A stretch of 64,000 bases of DNA from Streptomyces aureoverticillatus (GTDB lineage Bacteria; Actinomycetota; Actinomycetes; Streptomycetales; Streptomycetaceae). Under the pieces are notes generated by a model that saw nothing but the letters and a program-made list of their open reading frames with translations, was not told the DNA's origin and did no database searches. The stretch lies in the NCBI RefSeq assembly GCF_014649395.1, contig NZ_BMSY01000003.1, positions 620,001 to 684,000 on the forward strand, written 5' to 3'. Made by a program: the position numbers and the translations under genes. Shown piece by piece: positions 1 through 8,996 of the stretch. The stretch's first letter is position 1, and every line of letters starts with the position of its first letter.

Positions 1-375
1 CTGGGCGCCTGGGCGCGCTGGATCACCCCGGAGTTCGAACCGCGCCGCTACGACACGTTCTTCTTCGTCGCCGCCCTGCCGCACGGCCAGCGCACCCGCA
101 ACGCCTCCACGGAGGCCGACCGCACCGTCTGGATCAGCCCCGCGCGCGCAGCCGAGCGCTACGACCGCGGCGAACTCCTGATGATGCCGCCCACCATCGC
201 CACGCTCCGCCAGCTCACCGCCTGCGCGACGGCCGCCGACGCCCTCGCCGCCGCCGCGACCCGCGACCTGACCCCCGTCCTGGCCCAGGCCCGCCTGGAG
301 GACGGCGAGTTGATCCTGACCTGGCCGGGCCACGACGAGTTCACGAAACACATCCCGACGGGCGGCACGGCATGA
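1..375 (+). CDS. NUDIX hydrolase, C-terminal part (cut by window edge)
   Basis: Frame 1 is open from the first base to the TGA at 373-375, giving the last 124 residues of a protein whose start lies outside the window. The visible part begins LGAWARWITPEFEPRRYDT and includes FFFVAALPHGQ, the pattern of the C-terminal half of the actinobacterial NUDIX proteins usually encoded just upstream of a metallo-beta-lactamase-fold hydrolase. The NUDIX box is not in the window, so the family call rests on the C-terminal pattern and the neighbour. The next gene starts 67 bp downstream on the same strand, so the two may be cotranscribed. Substrate unknown. Confidence 0.6.
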   Translation: MGAWARWITPEFEPRRYDTFFFVAALPHGQRTRNASTEADRTVWISPARAAERYDRGELLMMPPTIATLRQLTACATAADALAAAATRDLTPVLAQARLEDGELILTWPGHDEFTKHIPTGGTA

Positions 376-442
376 CGGCGCGCCCGGCTTCGTACGCGTA
401 CCCGGCCCCCACACCCTCGGACCCGACGGGAGTCACCCCCGC

Positions 443-1273
443 ATGACCGAAGCAGCCGCCCTCCCCGGCCAGCCCCGCGGCGGCGTACTCGGCGGCCCCG
501 CCACCGACCGCGCCGTCAACGTCCTCGCGCCCAATCCGTCCGCGATGACCCTGGACGGCACCAACACCTGGATCGTCGCCGAACCGGGCTCCGACCTCGC
601 GGTCGTCATCGACCCGGGCCCGCTCGACGAGGGGCACCTCGCCCGCGTGATCGCGACGGCGGAGGAGGCTGGACACCGCGTCGGGCTCACCCTGCTCACG
701 CACGGCCACCCCGACCACGCCGAGGGCGCCGCCCGCTTCGCGGAGCTGACCGGCTCCAAGGTCCGCGCCCTCGACCCGGCGCTGCGCCTCGGCGACGAGG
801 GCCTCGCGGCGGGCGACGTGATCACGACGGGCGGCCTGGAGCTGCGCGTCGTACCGACGCCCGGACACACCGCCGACTCCCTCTGCTTCCACCTGCCCGC
901 CGACCGCGCGGTGCTGACCGGCGACACGATCCTCGGCCGCGGCACCACGGTCGTCGCGCACCCCGACGGCCGCCTCGGCGACTACCTGGACTCGCTGCGC
1001 CGGCTGCGCTCCCTGACGGTCGACGACGGCGTGCACACGGTGCTGCCGGGCCACGGCCCGGTCCTGGAGGACGCGCAGGGCGCGGTGGAGTTCTACCTGG
1101 CGCACCGGGCGAACCGCCTCGCCCAGGTGGAGACGGCGGTCGAGAACGGGTACGTGGCGCCGGGTGACGTGGTGGCGCATGTGTACGCGGACGTGGACCG
1201 GTCGCTGTGGCCGGCGGCGGAGCTGTCGGTGCGGGCGCAGCTGGACTATCTGCGGGAGCACGGGCTGGTCTAG
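443..1273 (+). CDS. MBL-fold metallo-hydrolase
   Basis: A 276-residue metallo-beta-lactamase-fold hydrolase. The metal-binding signature THGHPDHAEG (HxHxDH) is at about residues 85-95. It is followed by PGHTADSLCF, GDTILGRG (the bridging Asp) and PGHGP, which supply the remaining His/Asp ligands of a two-metal site. Length and motif order match the RNase Z/glyoxalase II-like hydrolases found next to a NUDIX gene in streptomycetes, and a LACTB2-like activity is possible. No signal peptide is seen, so it is probably cytoplasmic. The real substrate cannot be told from sequence. Confidence 0.9.
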   Translation: MTEAAALPGQPRGGVLGGPATDRAVNVLAPNPSAMTLDGTNTWIVAEPGSDLAVVIDPGPLDEGHLARVIATAEEAGHRVGLTLLTHGHPDHAEGAARFAELTGSKVRALDPALRLGDEGLAAGDVITTGGLELRVVPTPGHTADSLCFHLPADRAVLTGDTILGRGTTVVAHPDGRLGDYLDSLRRLRSLTVDDGVHTVLPGHGPVLEDAQGAVEFYLAHRANRLAQVETAVENGYVAPGDVVAHVYADVDRSLWPAAELSVRAQLDYLREHGLV

Positions 1274-1302
1274 GGAGCCGGCGTCTGGGGGGGGCTGACG
1301 GT

Positions 1303-1346
1303 CTAAGGCGACGGTGTCCGGGGCCTAAGGCGACGGTGTCCGGGGC
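1303..1346. repeat. 22-bp tandem duplication containing a stop codon
   Basis: A 22-bp unit occurs twice in direct succession (1303-1324 and 1325-1346) without a mismatch. The second copy contains the stop codon (CTA on the plus strand) of the minus-strand nucleotidyltransferase gene. The duplication fills almost the whole gap between the two convergent genes. Confidence 0.85.
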
Positions 1347-2266
1347 GCCGACTCCGCTGCCGTGCCCGCGTCCCGCGCGGGGGTCCCGTCCTGCCCGGGG
1401 CGCGGGGCCTTCACGCCGTGCACGGCGGCGTACTCCTCGGCGAGCCAGGGACCGATCACGTCGGTGTACTCCCGCAGGGCCGCCCGCAGCGTGTCCGCGT
1501 CGGCTTCGGCGTCCGGTTCGTACGCCATGGCGGCCGCCGCGCGCATCCGCTCGGCCCACTGCGGGTAGTACGCGCCGAACGCCTCCGCCATCTCCCTGAG
1601 GTCGCTGGTCCAGCCGCCCCAGCGCGGCATGACGAGGGTGAAGCCGGTGCGCACGAGGTGGCGCCCGGCACGGCGGACGAGGGCGCGCAGCTCCTTGGTG
1701 TCGGAGGCGTCGGAGGCCGCGGCGGCCTGGGCGCGCCAGCGCGGCAGGAACAGCGCCAGGTCGCCGTTGGTCTCGCGGGCGAGGAGGCTGTCGGGCCGGT
1801 AGCGGGGCAGGAATTCGGCCAGGTCCTCGCCGAGCAGCGGCGTGCAGAGGCAGGCGACGAACCAGCCGAGGTCGTACGTCTCCAGGTCGCTCAGGGTCTG
1901 CGCGCGGCTCGACAGCAGGATGCCCACGCCGTCGACCTCGGGGAACTCCTTGTCGACGGCCGCGGCGACGGCGTCCGCGTCGGCGCGGTCCGCCGGGGTC
2001 GGCTCCTCGCGCAGGACGAGCAGCAGGTCGAGGTCGGAGCGGCCCACGCGCGCGGTGCCGCGGGGCACGGAGCCGTACAGGTACGCGCTGTCGAGGCGCT
2101 TGCCGAAGACCTCGGCGACGCGGTCGCGCACGGCGGCGACGGCGGGCCGGAAGGCGTCCGGCACGCGTCCCAGCGAGCCCTCACGCTCGATGTAGCCCTG
2201 ACTGTCGAGTCCACGACTTCCCCGACTTCCCCGATTTCCCCGACTTCCACGACTGACGGTGCCCAT
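1325..2266 (-). CDS. Nucleotidyltransferase-domain protein (aminoglycoside adenylyltransferase-like)
   Basis: About 313 residues from an ATG at 2266. The core motif is YLYGSVPRGTARVGRSDLDL, the GS-x9-DxD pattern of DNA polymerase beta-like nucleotidyltransferases, here closest to the ANT/DUF4111-type antibiotic adenylyltransferases. The N-terminus before it is low-complexity (RGSRGNRGSRGSRG), made by a 9-bp repeat at about 2212-2250, so a GTG at 2164 (VPDAFRP) is an alternative start. The C-terminal half is helical, as in kanamycin nucleotidyltransferase-like proteins. It sits between core genes, convergent with the MBL gene. Substrate unknown; resistance is only one possibility. Confidence 0.75.
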   Translation of the reverse strand: MGTVSRGSRGNRGSRGSRGLDSQGYIEREGSLGRVPDAFRPAVAAVRDRVAEVFGKRLDSAYLYGSVPRGTARVGRSDLDLLLVLREEPTPADRADADAVAAAVDKEFPEVDGVGILLSSRAQTLSDLETYDLGWFVACLCTPLLGEDLAEFLPRYRPDSLLARETNGDLALFLPRWRAQAAAASDASDTKELRALVRRAGRHLVRTGFTLVMPRWGGWTSDLREMAEAFGAYYPQWAERMRAAAAMAYEPDAEADADTLRAALREYTDVIGPWLAEEYAAVHGVKAPRPGQDGTPARDAGTAAESAPRTPSP

Positions 2267-2423
2267 GGGGCCACTGTTGCAGCGGGAGGGCGCGCGGGGC
2301 ACGCACTTTCGCCCCGAAACCGCCTTGTGGCGCGGGGCCCGCCGCGTGGTGGCGAGCCCCGGCCTCGTACAGAAGGCGCAGCCTCGTACAGCAGGGAAGG
2401 CGCAGCCCCGTACGGAAACAGCG

Positions 2424-3098
2424 TCAGCGGGACCGCTTGGCGAGGCGCTCCACGTCGAGCAGGATCACCGCGCGGGCCTCCAGGCGCAGCCAGCCGCGGC
2501 CTGCGAAGTCGGCCAGGGCCTTGTTGACCGTCTCGCGGGAGGCGCCGACGAGCTGGGCCAGCTCCTCCTGGGTGAGGTCGTGCACCACGTGGATGCCCTC
2601 TTCGGACTGCACGCCGAAGCGGCGCGACAGGTCGAGCAGGGCGCGGGCCACGCGGCCGGGGACGTCGGAGAACACGAGGTCCGACATCTGGTCGTTGGTC
2701 TTGCGCAGGCGCCGGGCGACGGCGCGCAGCAGGGCGGCGGCCACCTCCGGGCGGGCGTTCAGCCAGGGCTGGAGGTCGCCGTGGCCGAGGCCGAGCAGCT
2801 TGACCTCGGTGAGGGCGGAGGCCGTGGCCGTGCGCGGGCCCGGGTCGAAGAGCGACAGCTCGCCGATGAGCTCGCCGGGGCCCAGCACCGCGAGCATGTT
2901 CTCGCGGCCGTCCGGGGACGTCCGGTGCAGCTTCACCTTGCCTTCGGTGACCACGTACAGGCGGTCTCCGGGGTCACCCTCATGGAAAAGTGCGTCTCCG
3001 CGCGCGAGCGTCACCTCACTCATGGAGGCGCGGAGCTCCGCGGCCTGCTCGTCATCGAGCGCCGCGAAGAGCGGGGCGCGCCGCAGAACGTCGTCCAC
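2424..3098 (-). CDS. crp: Crp/Fnr-family transcription regulator
   Basis: 224 residues, the usual length of the family. A cyclic-nucleotide-binding beta-barrel (about residues 10-120, with GELIGELSLFDPGPRTATA at the phosphate-binding cassette) is followed by a winged helix-turn-helix (LVGASRETVNKAL, about residues 180-195). The start is a GTG with a clear AAGGAGA site just upstream. In S. coelicolor the orthologue controls germination, development and secondary metabolism. It is divergent from nth with a 410-bp gap. A perfect match to the Streptomyces Crp consensus lies 65 bp upstream of the start, suggesting autoregulation. Confidence 0.93.
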   Translation of the reverse strand: MDDVLRRAPLFAALDDEQAAELRASMSEVTLARGDALFHEGDPGDRLYVVTEGKVKLHRTSPDGRENMLAVLGPGELIGELSLFDPGPRTATASALTEVKLLGLGHGDLQPWLNARPEVAAALLRAVARRLRKTNDQMSDLVFSDVPGRVARALLDLSRRFGVQSEEGIHVVHDLTQEELAQLVGASRETVNKALADFAGRGWLRLEARAVILLDVERLAKRSR

Positions 3099-3162
3099 GA
3101 GTTCTCTCCTTGTCGACCTGCATCAGGGGACCGTGCCCCCAGTTTGCCGGACGGTTCAAACA

Positions 3163-3176
3163 GTGTGATCAGTCAC
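3163..3176. promoter_or_regulatory. Candidate Crp-binding site upstream of crp
   Basis: The sequence GTGTGATCAGTCAC fits the pattern GTG-N6-GNCAC reported for Streptomyces Crp at every fixed position. It lies 65 bp upstream of the crp GTG in the crp-nth divergent region, where an autoregulatory site would be expected. Binding is inferred. Confidence 0.5.
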
Positions 3177-3496
3177 TCAAGTCTGCCGCACTTGTGACGG
3201 AGGCAATGCGGAAGGGGGCCAATTGGGGGCCGATCCGGGGGACCGACGGCGGATACGGACGTCCGGACGTGGGTCGGACATCTGCTCCCTGGCCCGTGAG
3301 AGCACAGGCTACGGCGACAGCGGTCACGGTTGTCCTGGAGAATTCTGCTGTGGGCGAACACGTTTACGTTACCCCGGGGAACCAGACAAAACGGGCGTCG
3401 TGCGGGGGGTGAACGGGGGGCGCGTGTCCGTCTTCGTGAAGGTCAACATCGCGATGACAACTGCGCATCTCCGCCGTCCGTGTCAGTGGCGGCCCG
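3177..3496. other. Divergent crp-nth intergenic region, no further gene seen
   Basis: About 320 bp of somewhat lower GC than its surroundings. No coding frame with plausible codon use is seen on either strand. It probably holds the crp promoter and upstream elements of nth. Confidence 0.5.
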
Positions 3497-3508
3497 TACG
3501 CTGGCGCC
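3497..3508 (+). promoter_or_regulatory. -10 element for leaderless nth mRNA
   Basis: TACGCT is followed by six bases and then the nth ATG at 3509. That spacing puts the transcription start at or next to the A of the start codon. No Shine-Dalgarno sequence precedes the ATG. No good -35 box is visible. Confidence 0.4.
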
Positions 3509-4513
3509 ATGGCGAAACGAGGTGCTTCGGAGGGCTCCGGGGGTGCGGCTCCCGCGAAGGCCGGGGGCACGGCTCCCGCGAAAACGGAGGGCGCGGCTCC
3601 CGCGAAAGGGGCCGCTCCCGCGAAAGGGGCCGCTCCCGCGAGAGGGGCGGCTGCCGCCAAGAAGGCCGCCGCGAAGAAGGCCGCGTCCCAGAAGGTCGCC
3701 GCGGCCGCGAAGGCGGCCGTCGCCCCGCTGAAGAAGCCCAAACCCCCGCAATCCCGGACGGCCCTCGTGCGGCAGGCCCGGCGCATCAACCGCGAACTCG
3801 CCGAGGTGTATCCGTACGCCCATCCGGAGCTGGACTTCGAGAACCCCTTCCAGCTCCTGATCGCCACCGTCCTCTCGGCCCAGACGACGGACCTGCGGGT
3901 GAACCAGACCACCCCCGCCCTCTTCGCCCGCTATCCCACCCCGGAGGACCTGGCCGCGGCCAACCCCGAAGAGGTCGAGGAGCTGATCCGCCCGACGGGC
4001 TTCTTCCGCGCCAAGACCAAGTCGATCATGGGCCTCTCGGCGGCTCTCCGCGACGACTTCGACGGCGAGGTGCCCGGCCGCATAGAGGACCTGGTCAAGC
4101 TGCCGGGGGTGGGCCGCAAGACCGCCTTCGTCGTCCTCGGCAACGCCTTCGGAGTCCCGGGCATCACCGTCGACACCCACTTCGGCCGCCTGGTGCGCCG
4201 CTGGAAGTGGACCGAGGAGACGGATCCGGACAAGGTCGAGGCCGCCGTCGGCGCGCTCTTCCCGAAGAGCGAGTGGACGATGCTCTCGCACCGCGTGATC
4301 TTCCACGGCCGCCGCATCTGCCACTCCCGCAAGCCCGCCTGCGGCGCCTGCCCCATCGCCCCCCTCTGCCCGTCGTACGGGGAGGGGGAGACGGACCCCG
4401 AAAAGGCCAAGAAGCTCCTGAAGTACGAGATGGGGGGCCTGCCCGGCCAGCGGCTCAAGCCCCCGCCGGACTATCCGGGCAAGCCTGCGCCGCCCCTGGG
4501 CGCCGCCGGGTGA
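3509..4513 (+). CDS. nth: Endonuclease III (DNA glycosylase/AP lyase)
   Basis: 334 residues. Residues about 85-300 are the HhH-GPD glycosylase. LPGVGRKTA is the helix-hairpin-helix with the catalytic Lys, VDTHFGR carries the catalytic Asp, and the [4Fe-4S] loop is C-x6-C-x2-C-x5-C (from [12 protein letters not shown]). It removes oxidised pyrimidines in base-excision repair. The first 80 residues are an added Ala/Lys/Gly-rich tail with AAPAKG repeats and KKAAAKKAA, like actinobacterial histone-like tails, probably giving extra DNA contact. There is no RBS; a -10 sits six bases upstream of the ATG, so the mRNA is probably leaderless. Confidence 0.95.
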   Translation: MAKRGASEGSGGAAPAKAGGTAPAKTEGAAPAKGAAPAKGAAPARGAAAAKKAAAKKAASQKVAAAAKAAVAPLKKPKPPQSRTALVRQARRINRELAEVYPYAHPELDFENPFQLLIATVLSAQTTDLRVNQTTPALFARYPTPEDLAAANPEEVEELIRPTGFFRAKTKSIMGLSAALRDDFDGEVPGRIEDLVKLPGVGRKTAFVVLGNAFGVPGITVDTHFGRLVRRWKWTEETDPDKVEAAVGALFPKSEWTMLSHRVIFHGRRICHSRKPACGACPIAPLCPSYGEGETDPEKAKKLLKYEMGGLPGQRLKPPPDYPGKPAPPLGAAG

Positions 4514-4589
4514 GCCAGGGGCCGAGGGGACCGAGTGAGGAACCATCCGCGGGGCAGACGGCGTTGTGCAGAGACGGACGGGGGTGCCG

Positions 4590-5600
4590 ATGACGCACGC
4601 GAGCGACATGCACACAGGCGAAACCGACACGCACACAGGCGATAGCGACACGCACACAGGCGATAACGAGACGCACACGGGCGATGGCGACACGCACACG
4701 GGCGATGGCGACACGGACATGAGCGACGGCCACGGCCACGAGCGTGCCCCCGCGCGTCCGGACGACTCGCGGCCCACGCCCGCGCGCCCGGCCGACCCGC
4801 ACCCGGGTCCGGCGCACCTCGATGACCCGGGCCCCGCCCCCGCGCACCCCGACGCCTCGCCCTCCGGCCCCGCGCAGCCCAACGGTCACGACCCCGCCCC
4901 CGCCCTCCGTGGCGACCACCACGCCCTCACCGCGCGCGGGCTGCTCAGCACCGAGGGGCTGCCCGACTGGCTGGCCCCCGTGGTGCGCGCCGTCGAGACC
5001 GTCCGGCCCGACCAGCTCAGCCGGTTCCTGCCGCCGGAGAGCGGCGCGGGCCGCCAGTCCGCAGTCCTGATCCTCTTCGGCGAGGGCGGGCGCGGCCCCG
5101 AGCTGCTGCTCATGGAGCGGGCGAGCTCGCTGCGCTCGCACGCGGGCCAGCCGTCGTTCCCCGGCGGCGCCCTCGACCCGGAGGACGGCGACCCGCGCGT
5201 GGAGGGCCCGCTGCGGGCCGCGCTGCGCGAGGCCGAGGAGGAGACCGGCCTCGATCCGAGCGGCGTCCAGCTCTTCGGCGTGCTGCCGAGCCTGTTCATC
5301 CCGGTGAGCGATTTCGTGGTCACGCCCGTGCTCGGCTGGTGGCGCGCGCCGAGCCCCGTCGGCGTGGTCGACCCGGCTGAGACGGCCCGCGTCTTCACGG
5401 TGCCCGTGGCCGATCTCACGGACCCGGCGAACCGCGCGACGACGGTCCACCCGAGCGGACACAGAGGCGCGGCGTTCCTCGTCGAGTCCGCGCTGGTCTG
5501 GGGTTTCACGGCCGGCGTCATCGACAGACTGCTGCACTACGCGGGCTGGGAGCGCCCCTGGGACCGGGACCGGCACGTCCCGCTCGACTGGGGCTCATGA
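4590..5600 (+). CDS. NUDIX hydrolase, CoA pyrophosphatase type, with repeat N-terminus
   Basis: 336 residues from an ATG at 4590 with GGGGGTG just upstream; an in-frame ATG at 4566 has no RBS. The C-terminal 220 residues hold the CoA-pyrophosphatase signature SLRSHAGQPSFPGG and the NUDIX box core REAEEETGL, so it should hydrolyse CoA or a similar nucleoside diphosphate derivative. The first 110 residues are unusual: five 7-residue HTGDxDT-like repeats, then a Pro/Ala/His/Asp-rich linker. It is followed 200 bp later by the marP-like gene, the common order in Streptomyces. The tail has no known role; metal binding is a guess. Confidence 0.88.
   Translation: MTHASDMHTGETDTHTGDSDTHTGDNETHTGDGDTHTGDGDTDMSDGHGHERAPARPDDSRPTPARPADPHPGPAHLDDPGPAPAHPDASPSGPAQPNGHDPAPALRGDHHALTARGLLSTEGLPDWLAPVVRAVETVRPDQLSRFLPPESGAGRQSAVLILFGEGGRGPELLLMERASSLRSHAGQPSFPGGALDPEDGDPRVEGPLRAALREAEEETGLDPSGVQLFGVLPSLFIPVSDFVVTPVLGWWRAPSPVGVVDPAETARVFTVPVADLTDPANRATTVHPSGHRGAAFLVESALVWGFTAGVIDRLLHYAGWERPWDRDRHVPLDWGS
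4611..4715 (+). repeat. Five in-frame 21-bp repeats in the NUDIX N-terminus
   Basis: Five consecutive 21-bp units encode HTGETDT, HTGDSDT, HTGDNET, HTGDGDT and HTGDGDT. The unit is a multiple of three, so copy number can vary without shifting the frame. The last two units are identical in DNA; earlier ones carry point changes. Confidence 0.85.
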
Positions 5601-5800
5601 CAAGGTTGCGGGGGCCGGGGCCGACGAGGCCCGGGACGGTGCGTACGACCGGTGGGGCGGACGCGGCGACGGCGAGGGCGAAGACCGTGAAGCACAGCGA
5701 CGACCGTGAAGCACAGCTGCCGTGAGGCGCGGCGACCGTGCGGAACGGCGACCACGAGGCGAGGCGAGGCGGGGACTGATGCGAGGCGAGGACTGAATCC

Positions 5801-7003
5801 GTGAACCTGCTGGACATCCTGCTGCTGCTCGCCGCCGTGTGGTTCGCGATCGTCGGCTATCGCCAGGGTTTCGTCGTCGGCGTCCTCTCCGTGATCGGCT
5901 TCATCGGCGGCGGCCTCGTCGCCGTGTATCTGCTGCCGGTCGCCTGGGACGCCATGACCGACGAGGGCGACAAGGTCAGCACGACCGCGGCCGTCACCGC
6001 CGTGGTCGTCGTGATCGTCTGCGCCTCCGTCGGCCAGGCCTTCACCACCCACCTGGGCAACAAACTGCGCCGGTACATCACCTGGCAGCCCGCCAGGGCC
6101 CTGGACGCCACCGGCGGCGCGCTGGTCAACGTCGTCGCCATGCTGCTCGTGGCCTGGCTGATCGGCTCCCTCCTCGCGGGCACCACGCTGCCGACGCTCG
6201 GCAAGGAGGTCCGCAACTCCAAGGTGCTGCTGGGCGTCGACCGCGCCCTGCCCGGCCAGGCCGACACCTGGTTCACGGACTTCTCCTCGGTCCTCGCGCG
6301 CAACGGCTTCCCGCAGGTCTTCAGCCCGTTCTCGGACGAGCCCATCAAGGACGTCCAGCCGCCGGACCCCAAGCTCGCCGGCAGCAAGGTCGCCGCCACC
6401 GCCAAGCGCTCCATCGTGAAGGTCAGCGGCGACGCGCACAGCTGCGGCAAGGCCCTCGAAGGCACCGGCTTCGTGTTCGCCCCGCGCCGCGTGATGACCA
6501 ACGCGCACGTGGTCGGCGGCGTCGACGAGCCCAAGGTGCAGATAGGGGGCGAGGCCGAGAAGTACGACGCGAAGGTCGTGCTCTACGACTGGAAGCGCGA
6601 CATCGCCGTACTCGACGTACCGACCCTGCGCGCCCCCGCGCTGCAGTTCACCCCCACGGACGCGGAGAGCGGCAACAGCGCGATCGTGGCGGGCTTCCCC
6701 GAGGACGGCCCCTACGACGTGCGTTCCGCGCGCGTACGCGGCCGCATCACGGCCAACGGCCCGGACATCTACCACCGGGGCACCGTCCGCCGCGATGTGT
6801 ACTCGCTGTACGCCACGGTCCGCCAGGGCAACTCCGGCGGCCCGCTGCTCACTCCGGACGGCAGGGTCTACGGCGTGGTGTTCGCCAAGTCGCTCGACGA
6901 CCCGGACACCGGGTACGCGCTGACCGCGGACGAGGTGCGTGAGGACATCGAGCGCGGCCGCACCGCCAACCAGGAGGTCGACAGCCAGGGGTGCGCGCTG
7001 TAG
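5801..7003 (+). CDS. MarP-like membrane serine protease (CvpA + trypsin-like)
   Basis: 400 residues from a GTG start. Four hydrophobic segments in residues 1-135 form a CvpA/colicin-V-like membrane domain. A periplasm-side chymotrypsin-like protease follows, with the triad at about His236 (TNAHVVGG), Asp267 (KRDIAVLD) and Ser345 (QGNSGGPLL). Two cysteines (about residue 214 and near the C-terminus) could form the disulfide described for mycobacterial MarP, which is needed for acid resistance there. The upstream 160 bp hold direct repeats (GACCGTGAAGCACAGC twice, GAGGC runs) and no gene. The Streptomyces role is inferred from the family. Confidence 0.88.
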   Translation: MNLLDILLLLAAVWFAIVGYRQGFVVGVLSVIGFIGGGLVAVYLLPVAWDAMTDEGDKVSTTAAVTAVVVVIVCASVGQAFTTHLGNKLRRYITWQPARALDATGGALVNVVAMLLVAWLIGSLLAGTTLPTLGKEVRNSKVLLGVDRALPGQADTWFTDFSSVLARNGFPQVFSPFSDEPIKDVQPPDPKLAGSKVAATAKRSIVKVSGDAHSCGKALEGTGFVFAPRRVMTNAHVVGGVDEPKVQIGGEAEKYDAKVVLYDWKRDIAVLDVPTLRAPALQFTPTDAESGNSAIVAGFPEDGPYDVRSARVRGRITANGPDIYHRGTVRRDVYSLYATVRQGNSGGPLLTPDGRVYGVVFAKSLDDPDTGYALTADEVREDIERGRTANQEVDSQGCAL

Positions 7004-7024
7004 CGAGCCGCGGGGCGGGGCGGG

Positions 7025-7222
7025 TCAGTCGCGGGTGTGCCGCAGCCGGGCGGACATCCAGCGGGCCCTGCGGCGCAGGATGCGAGGGATGCCGATGGCC
7101 TCGGCGGAGGCCACGTCTCCGGAGTGTCCCGGATCGCGCGGGCCGCCCCTCTCGTGGCCGTTCACCACGGTGGCCGTCCGGCGCTTGCGTGCTACGTCAC
7201 TGTAGTCGTGCGTCCAGCCCAT
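7025..7222 (-). CDS. Small basic hypothetical protein
   Basis: A 65-residue ORF starting MGWTHDYSDVARKRRTA and ending in an Arg-rich helix (RILRRRARWMSARLR). Codon use is Streptomyces-like. It fills the gap after the marP-like gene, convergent with it. It resembles a short conserved streptomycete protein but I cannot name a family. No signal peptide or membrane segment. Confidence 0.5.
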   Translation of the reverse strand: MGWTHDYSDVARKRRTATVVNGHERGGPRDPGHSGDVASAEAIGIPRILRRRARWMSARLRHTRD

Positions 7223-7410
7223 ACCCGGACGTGTGCCCGTGCCTCAAGGTCGGTAACCGCGCCCAAGGGCCCCAATTGGCCTATGCGGCAGGCAATTGGC
7301 GTTCGTAGGACAGTAGTTCCTCGCGGAGGCGACAGTAGTCCCCCGCAGAGGTGACGGAAGTTCCCCGCAGAGGGGACGAACTGCTCTACCGGTCCGGCTC
7401 GGGGGCCGAC

Positions 7411-8388
7411 TCAGCGGTCTGGCTCGGAGTCCTTCAGCCAGTTCACCAGCTCCGCCGAGAACGCCACCGGATCCTCCTCGTGCGGGAAGTGCCCGAGCCC
7501 GTCGAACAGCCGCCAGCGGTAAGGGGCTTCGACGTACTCGCCGGAGCCGGCCGCGCTGCGCGTGCGGATCACCGGGTCGAGGGAGCCGTGCAGATGCAGC
7601 GTCGGCACCCGCACCGGACGCTTCATACGCCGGTTGAACTGGATCCCGTCCGGCCGCGCCAGGGACCGCACCATCCAGCGGTAGGGCTCGATCGCGCAGT
7701 GCGCCGTCGAGGGGATGCACATGGCGCGGCGGTACGTCTCCACGGCCTCGTCCTCCGGAAGGCGCGGCCCCGACCAGTCCCGCACGAGCCGCCCCACCAG
7801 GGCCCCGTCGTCCGCGACGAGCTGCCGCTCGGGCAGCCACGGCCGCTGGAAGCCCCACACGTACGACCCGGCCGCCGTCTGCTTGCGGTCCCGCAGCATC
7901 GCCGCGCGCCAGCGCCGCGGGTGCGGCATCGAGGAGACGGCGAGGCGGCGCACCAGCTTGGGCCGCATCACGGCGGCCGTCCACGCCAGGTAGCCGCCCA
8001 GGTCGTGCCCGACGAGCGCGGCGTCGGGCTCGCCGAGGGAACGTACGACACCCGTGATGTCCAGGGCGAGGTTCGCCGGGTCGTAGCCGCGCGGCGTGCG
8101 GTCGCTGCCGCCCACCCCCCGCAGGTCCATCGCCACCGCGCGGAAGCCCGCGTCGGCGAGCGCGACGAGCTGGTGCCGCCACGCCCACCAGAACTGCGGG
8201 AAACCGTGCAGGAGCAGCACCAGCGGGCCTTCGCCGAGCTCCGCGATGTGGAAGCGGGCGCCGTTGGCGGCGACGTCCCGGTGCGTCCAGGGGCCCTCGA
8301 TCCGTACGGTCGCGGGGGACACGGGGGCGCCGGCGAACGAAGGCGGTGCCGCCGTGGGCTTGGCCGGGGGTGGGACTTGCTCCGTCAT
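7411..8388 (-). CDS. Alpha/beta hydrolase, epoxide-hydrolase-like
   Basis: 325 residues. HGFPQFWWAWRHQL is the oxyanion-hole loop of the epoxide hydrolase group, VGHDLGGY is the nucleophile elbow with Asp as nucleophile, and DPVIRT plus GLGHFPHEE supply the acid and the catalytic His. Its ATG overlaps the stop of the upstream holin-like gene by four bases (ATGA), so the two are translationally coupled. An Asp nucleophile fits epoxide hydrolase or haloalkane dehalogenase-like chemistry. The natural substrate is unknown. Confidence 0.88.
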   Translation of the reverse strand: MTEQVPPPAKPTAAPPSFAGAPVSPATVRIEGPWTHRDVAANGARFHIAELGEGPLVLLLHGFPQFWWAWRHQLVALADAGFRAVAMDLRGVGGSDRTPRGYDPANLALDITGVVRSLGEPDAALVGHDLGGYLAWTAAVMRPKLVRRLAVSSMPHPRRWRAAMLRDRKQTAAGSYVWGFQRPWLPERQLVADDGALVGRLVRDWSGPRLPEDEAVETYRRAMCIPSTAHCAIEPYRWMVRSLARPDGIQFNRRMKRPVRVPTLHLHGSLDPVIRTRSAAGSGEYVEAPYRWRLFDGLGHFPHEEDPVAFSAELVNWLKDSEPDR

Positions 8389-8882
8389 GAGGACGAGCGT
8401 GCCACAACGCCCGCCCGCTCACCCGGCTCGAGCTCGAGGGCACCCGAGGCGCCCACGGCGCGCGGGTGCGGCTTGGCGTGCGCCAGGACGGCCGCGGTCT
8501 CCTTGGCGGCCGCCGCGGCCTTCTGCGGGCCCTTGCCCTTCGCGGCCTTCTTCGCGAAGATCACGCCGATCAGGGCGAGCAGCCCGGCCACCAGGACGTT
8601 CGCGGCGAAGGAGAGCACGAAGCAGATCGCCAGGTTCCAGTCGCTCCAGGTGTGGATGCCGTACGCCAGGGCGAAGCTCAGCATCGGCAGCGAGAAGATG
8701 AGGACGGCGATCGCCGCGATGAACGCGGCGCTGCCGATCGCACCGCGCTTGACGTCCTGCGTCAGCTGGGCCTTGACCAGCGCGATCTCGTCGTGCACCA
8801 GCTCCGACATCTCTTTGCTCGCCGCGGAGACGAGCTGGCCGAGGCTGCGTTCGGTGCCGACGGGACCGTCGGGTGCGCTCAT
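8385..8882 (-). CDS. Phage-holin-family membrane protein (DUF1469 type)
   Basis: 165 residues with a GAGGAG site before the ATG. A cytoplasmic helix (LGQLVSAASKEMSELVHDE) precedes two strong membrane segments at about residues 50-115, then a Lys/Ala-rich tail. This is the pattern of the actinobacterial Phage_holin_3_6 (DUF1469) family, which are chromosomal membrane proteins and not lysis genes. It is the first gene of a two-gene unit with the overlapping alpha/beta hydrolase. Its role is unknown; the widely conserved pair suggests an envelope function. Confidence 0.85.
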   Translation of the reverse strand: MSAPDGPVGTERSLGQLVSAASKEMSELVHDEIALVKAQLTQDVKRGAIGSAAFIAAIAVLIFSLPMLSFALAYGIHTWSDWNLAICFVLSFAANVLVAGLLALIGVIFAKKAAKGKGPQKAAAAAKETAAVLAHAKPHPRAVGASGALELEPGERAGVVARSSS

Positions 8883-8996
8883 CGCTTGCTCCTCATTTCT
8901 CTGCTTCTCTGAATTTCTCTGACTGACTGTCGCTTCCCTGACTGTCTCCGACTGACGGTCGCTGTTTCTCCGACCGACTGTCGCCGACTGGTCAGA

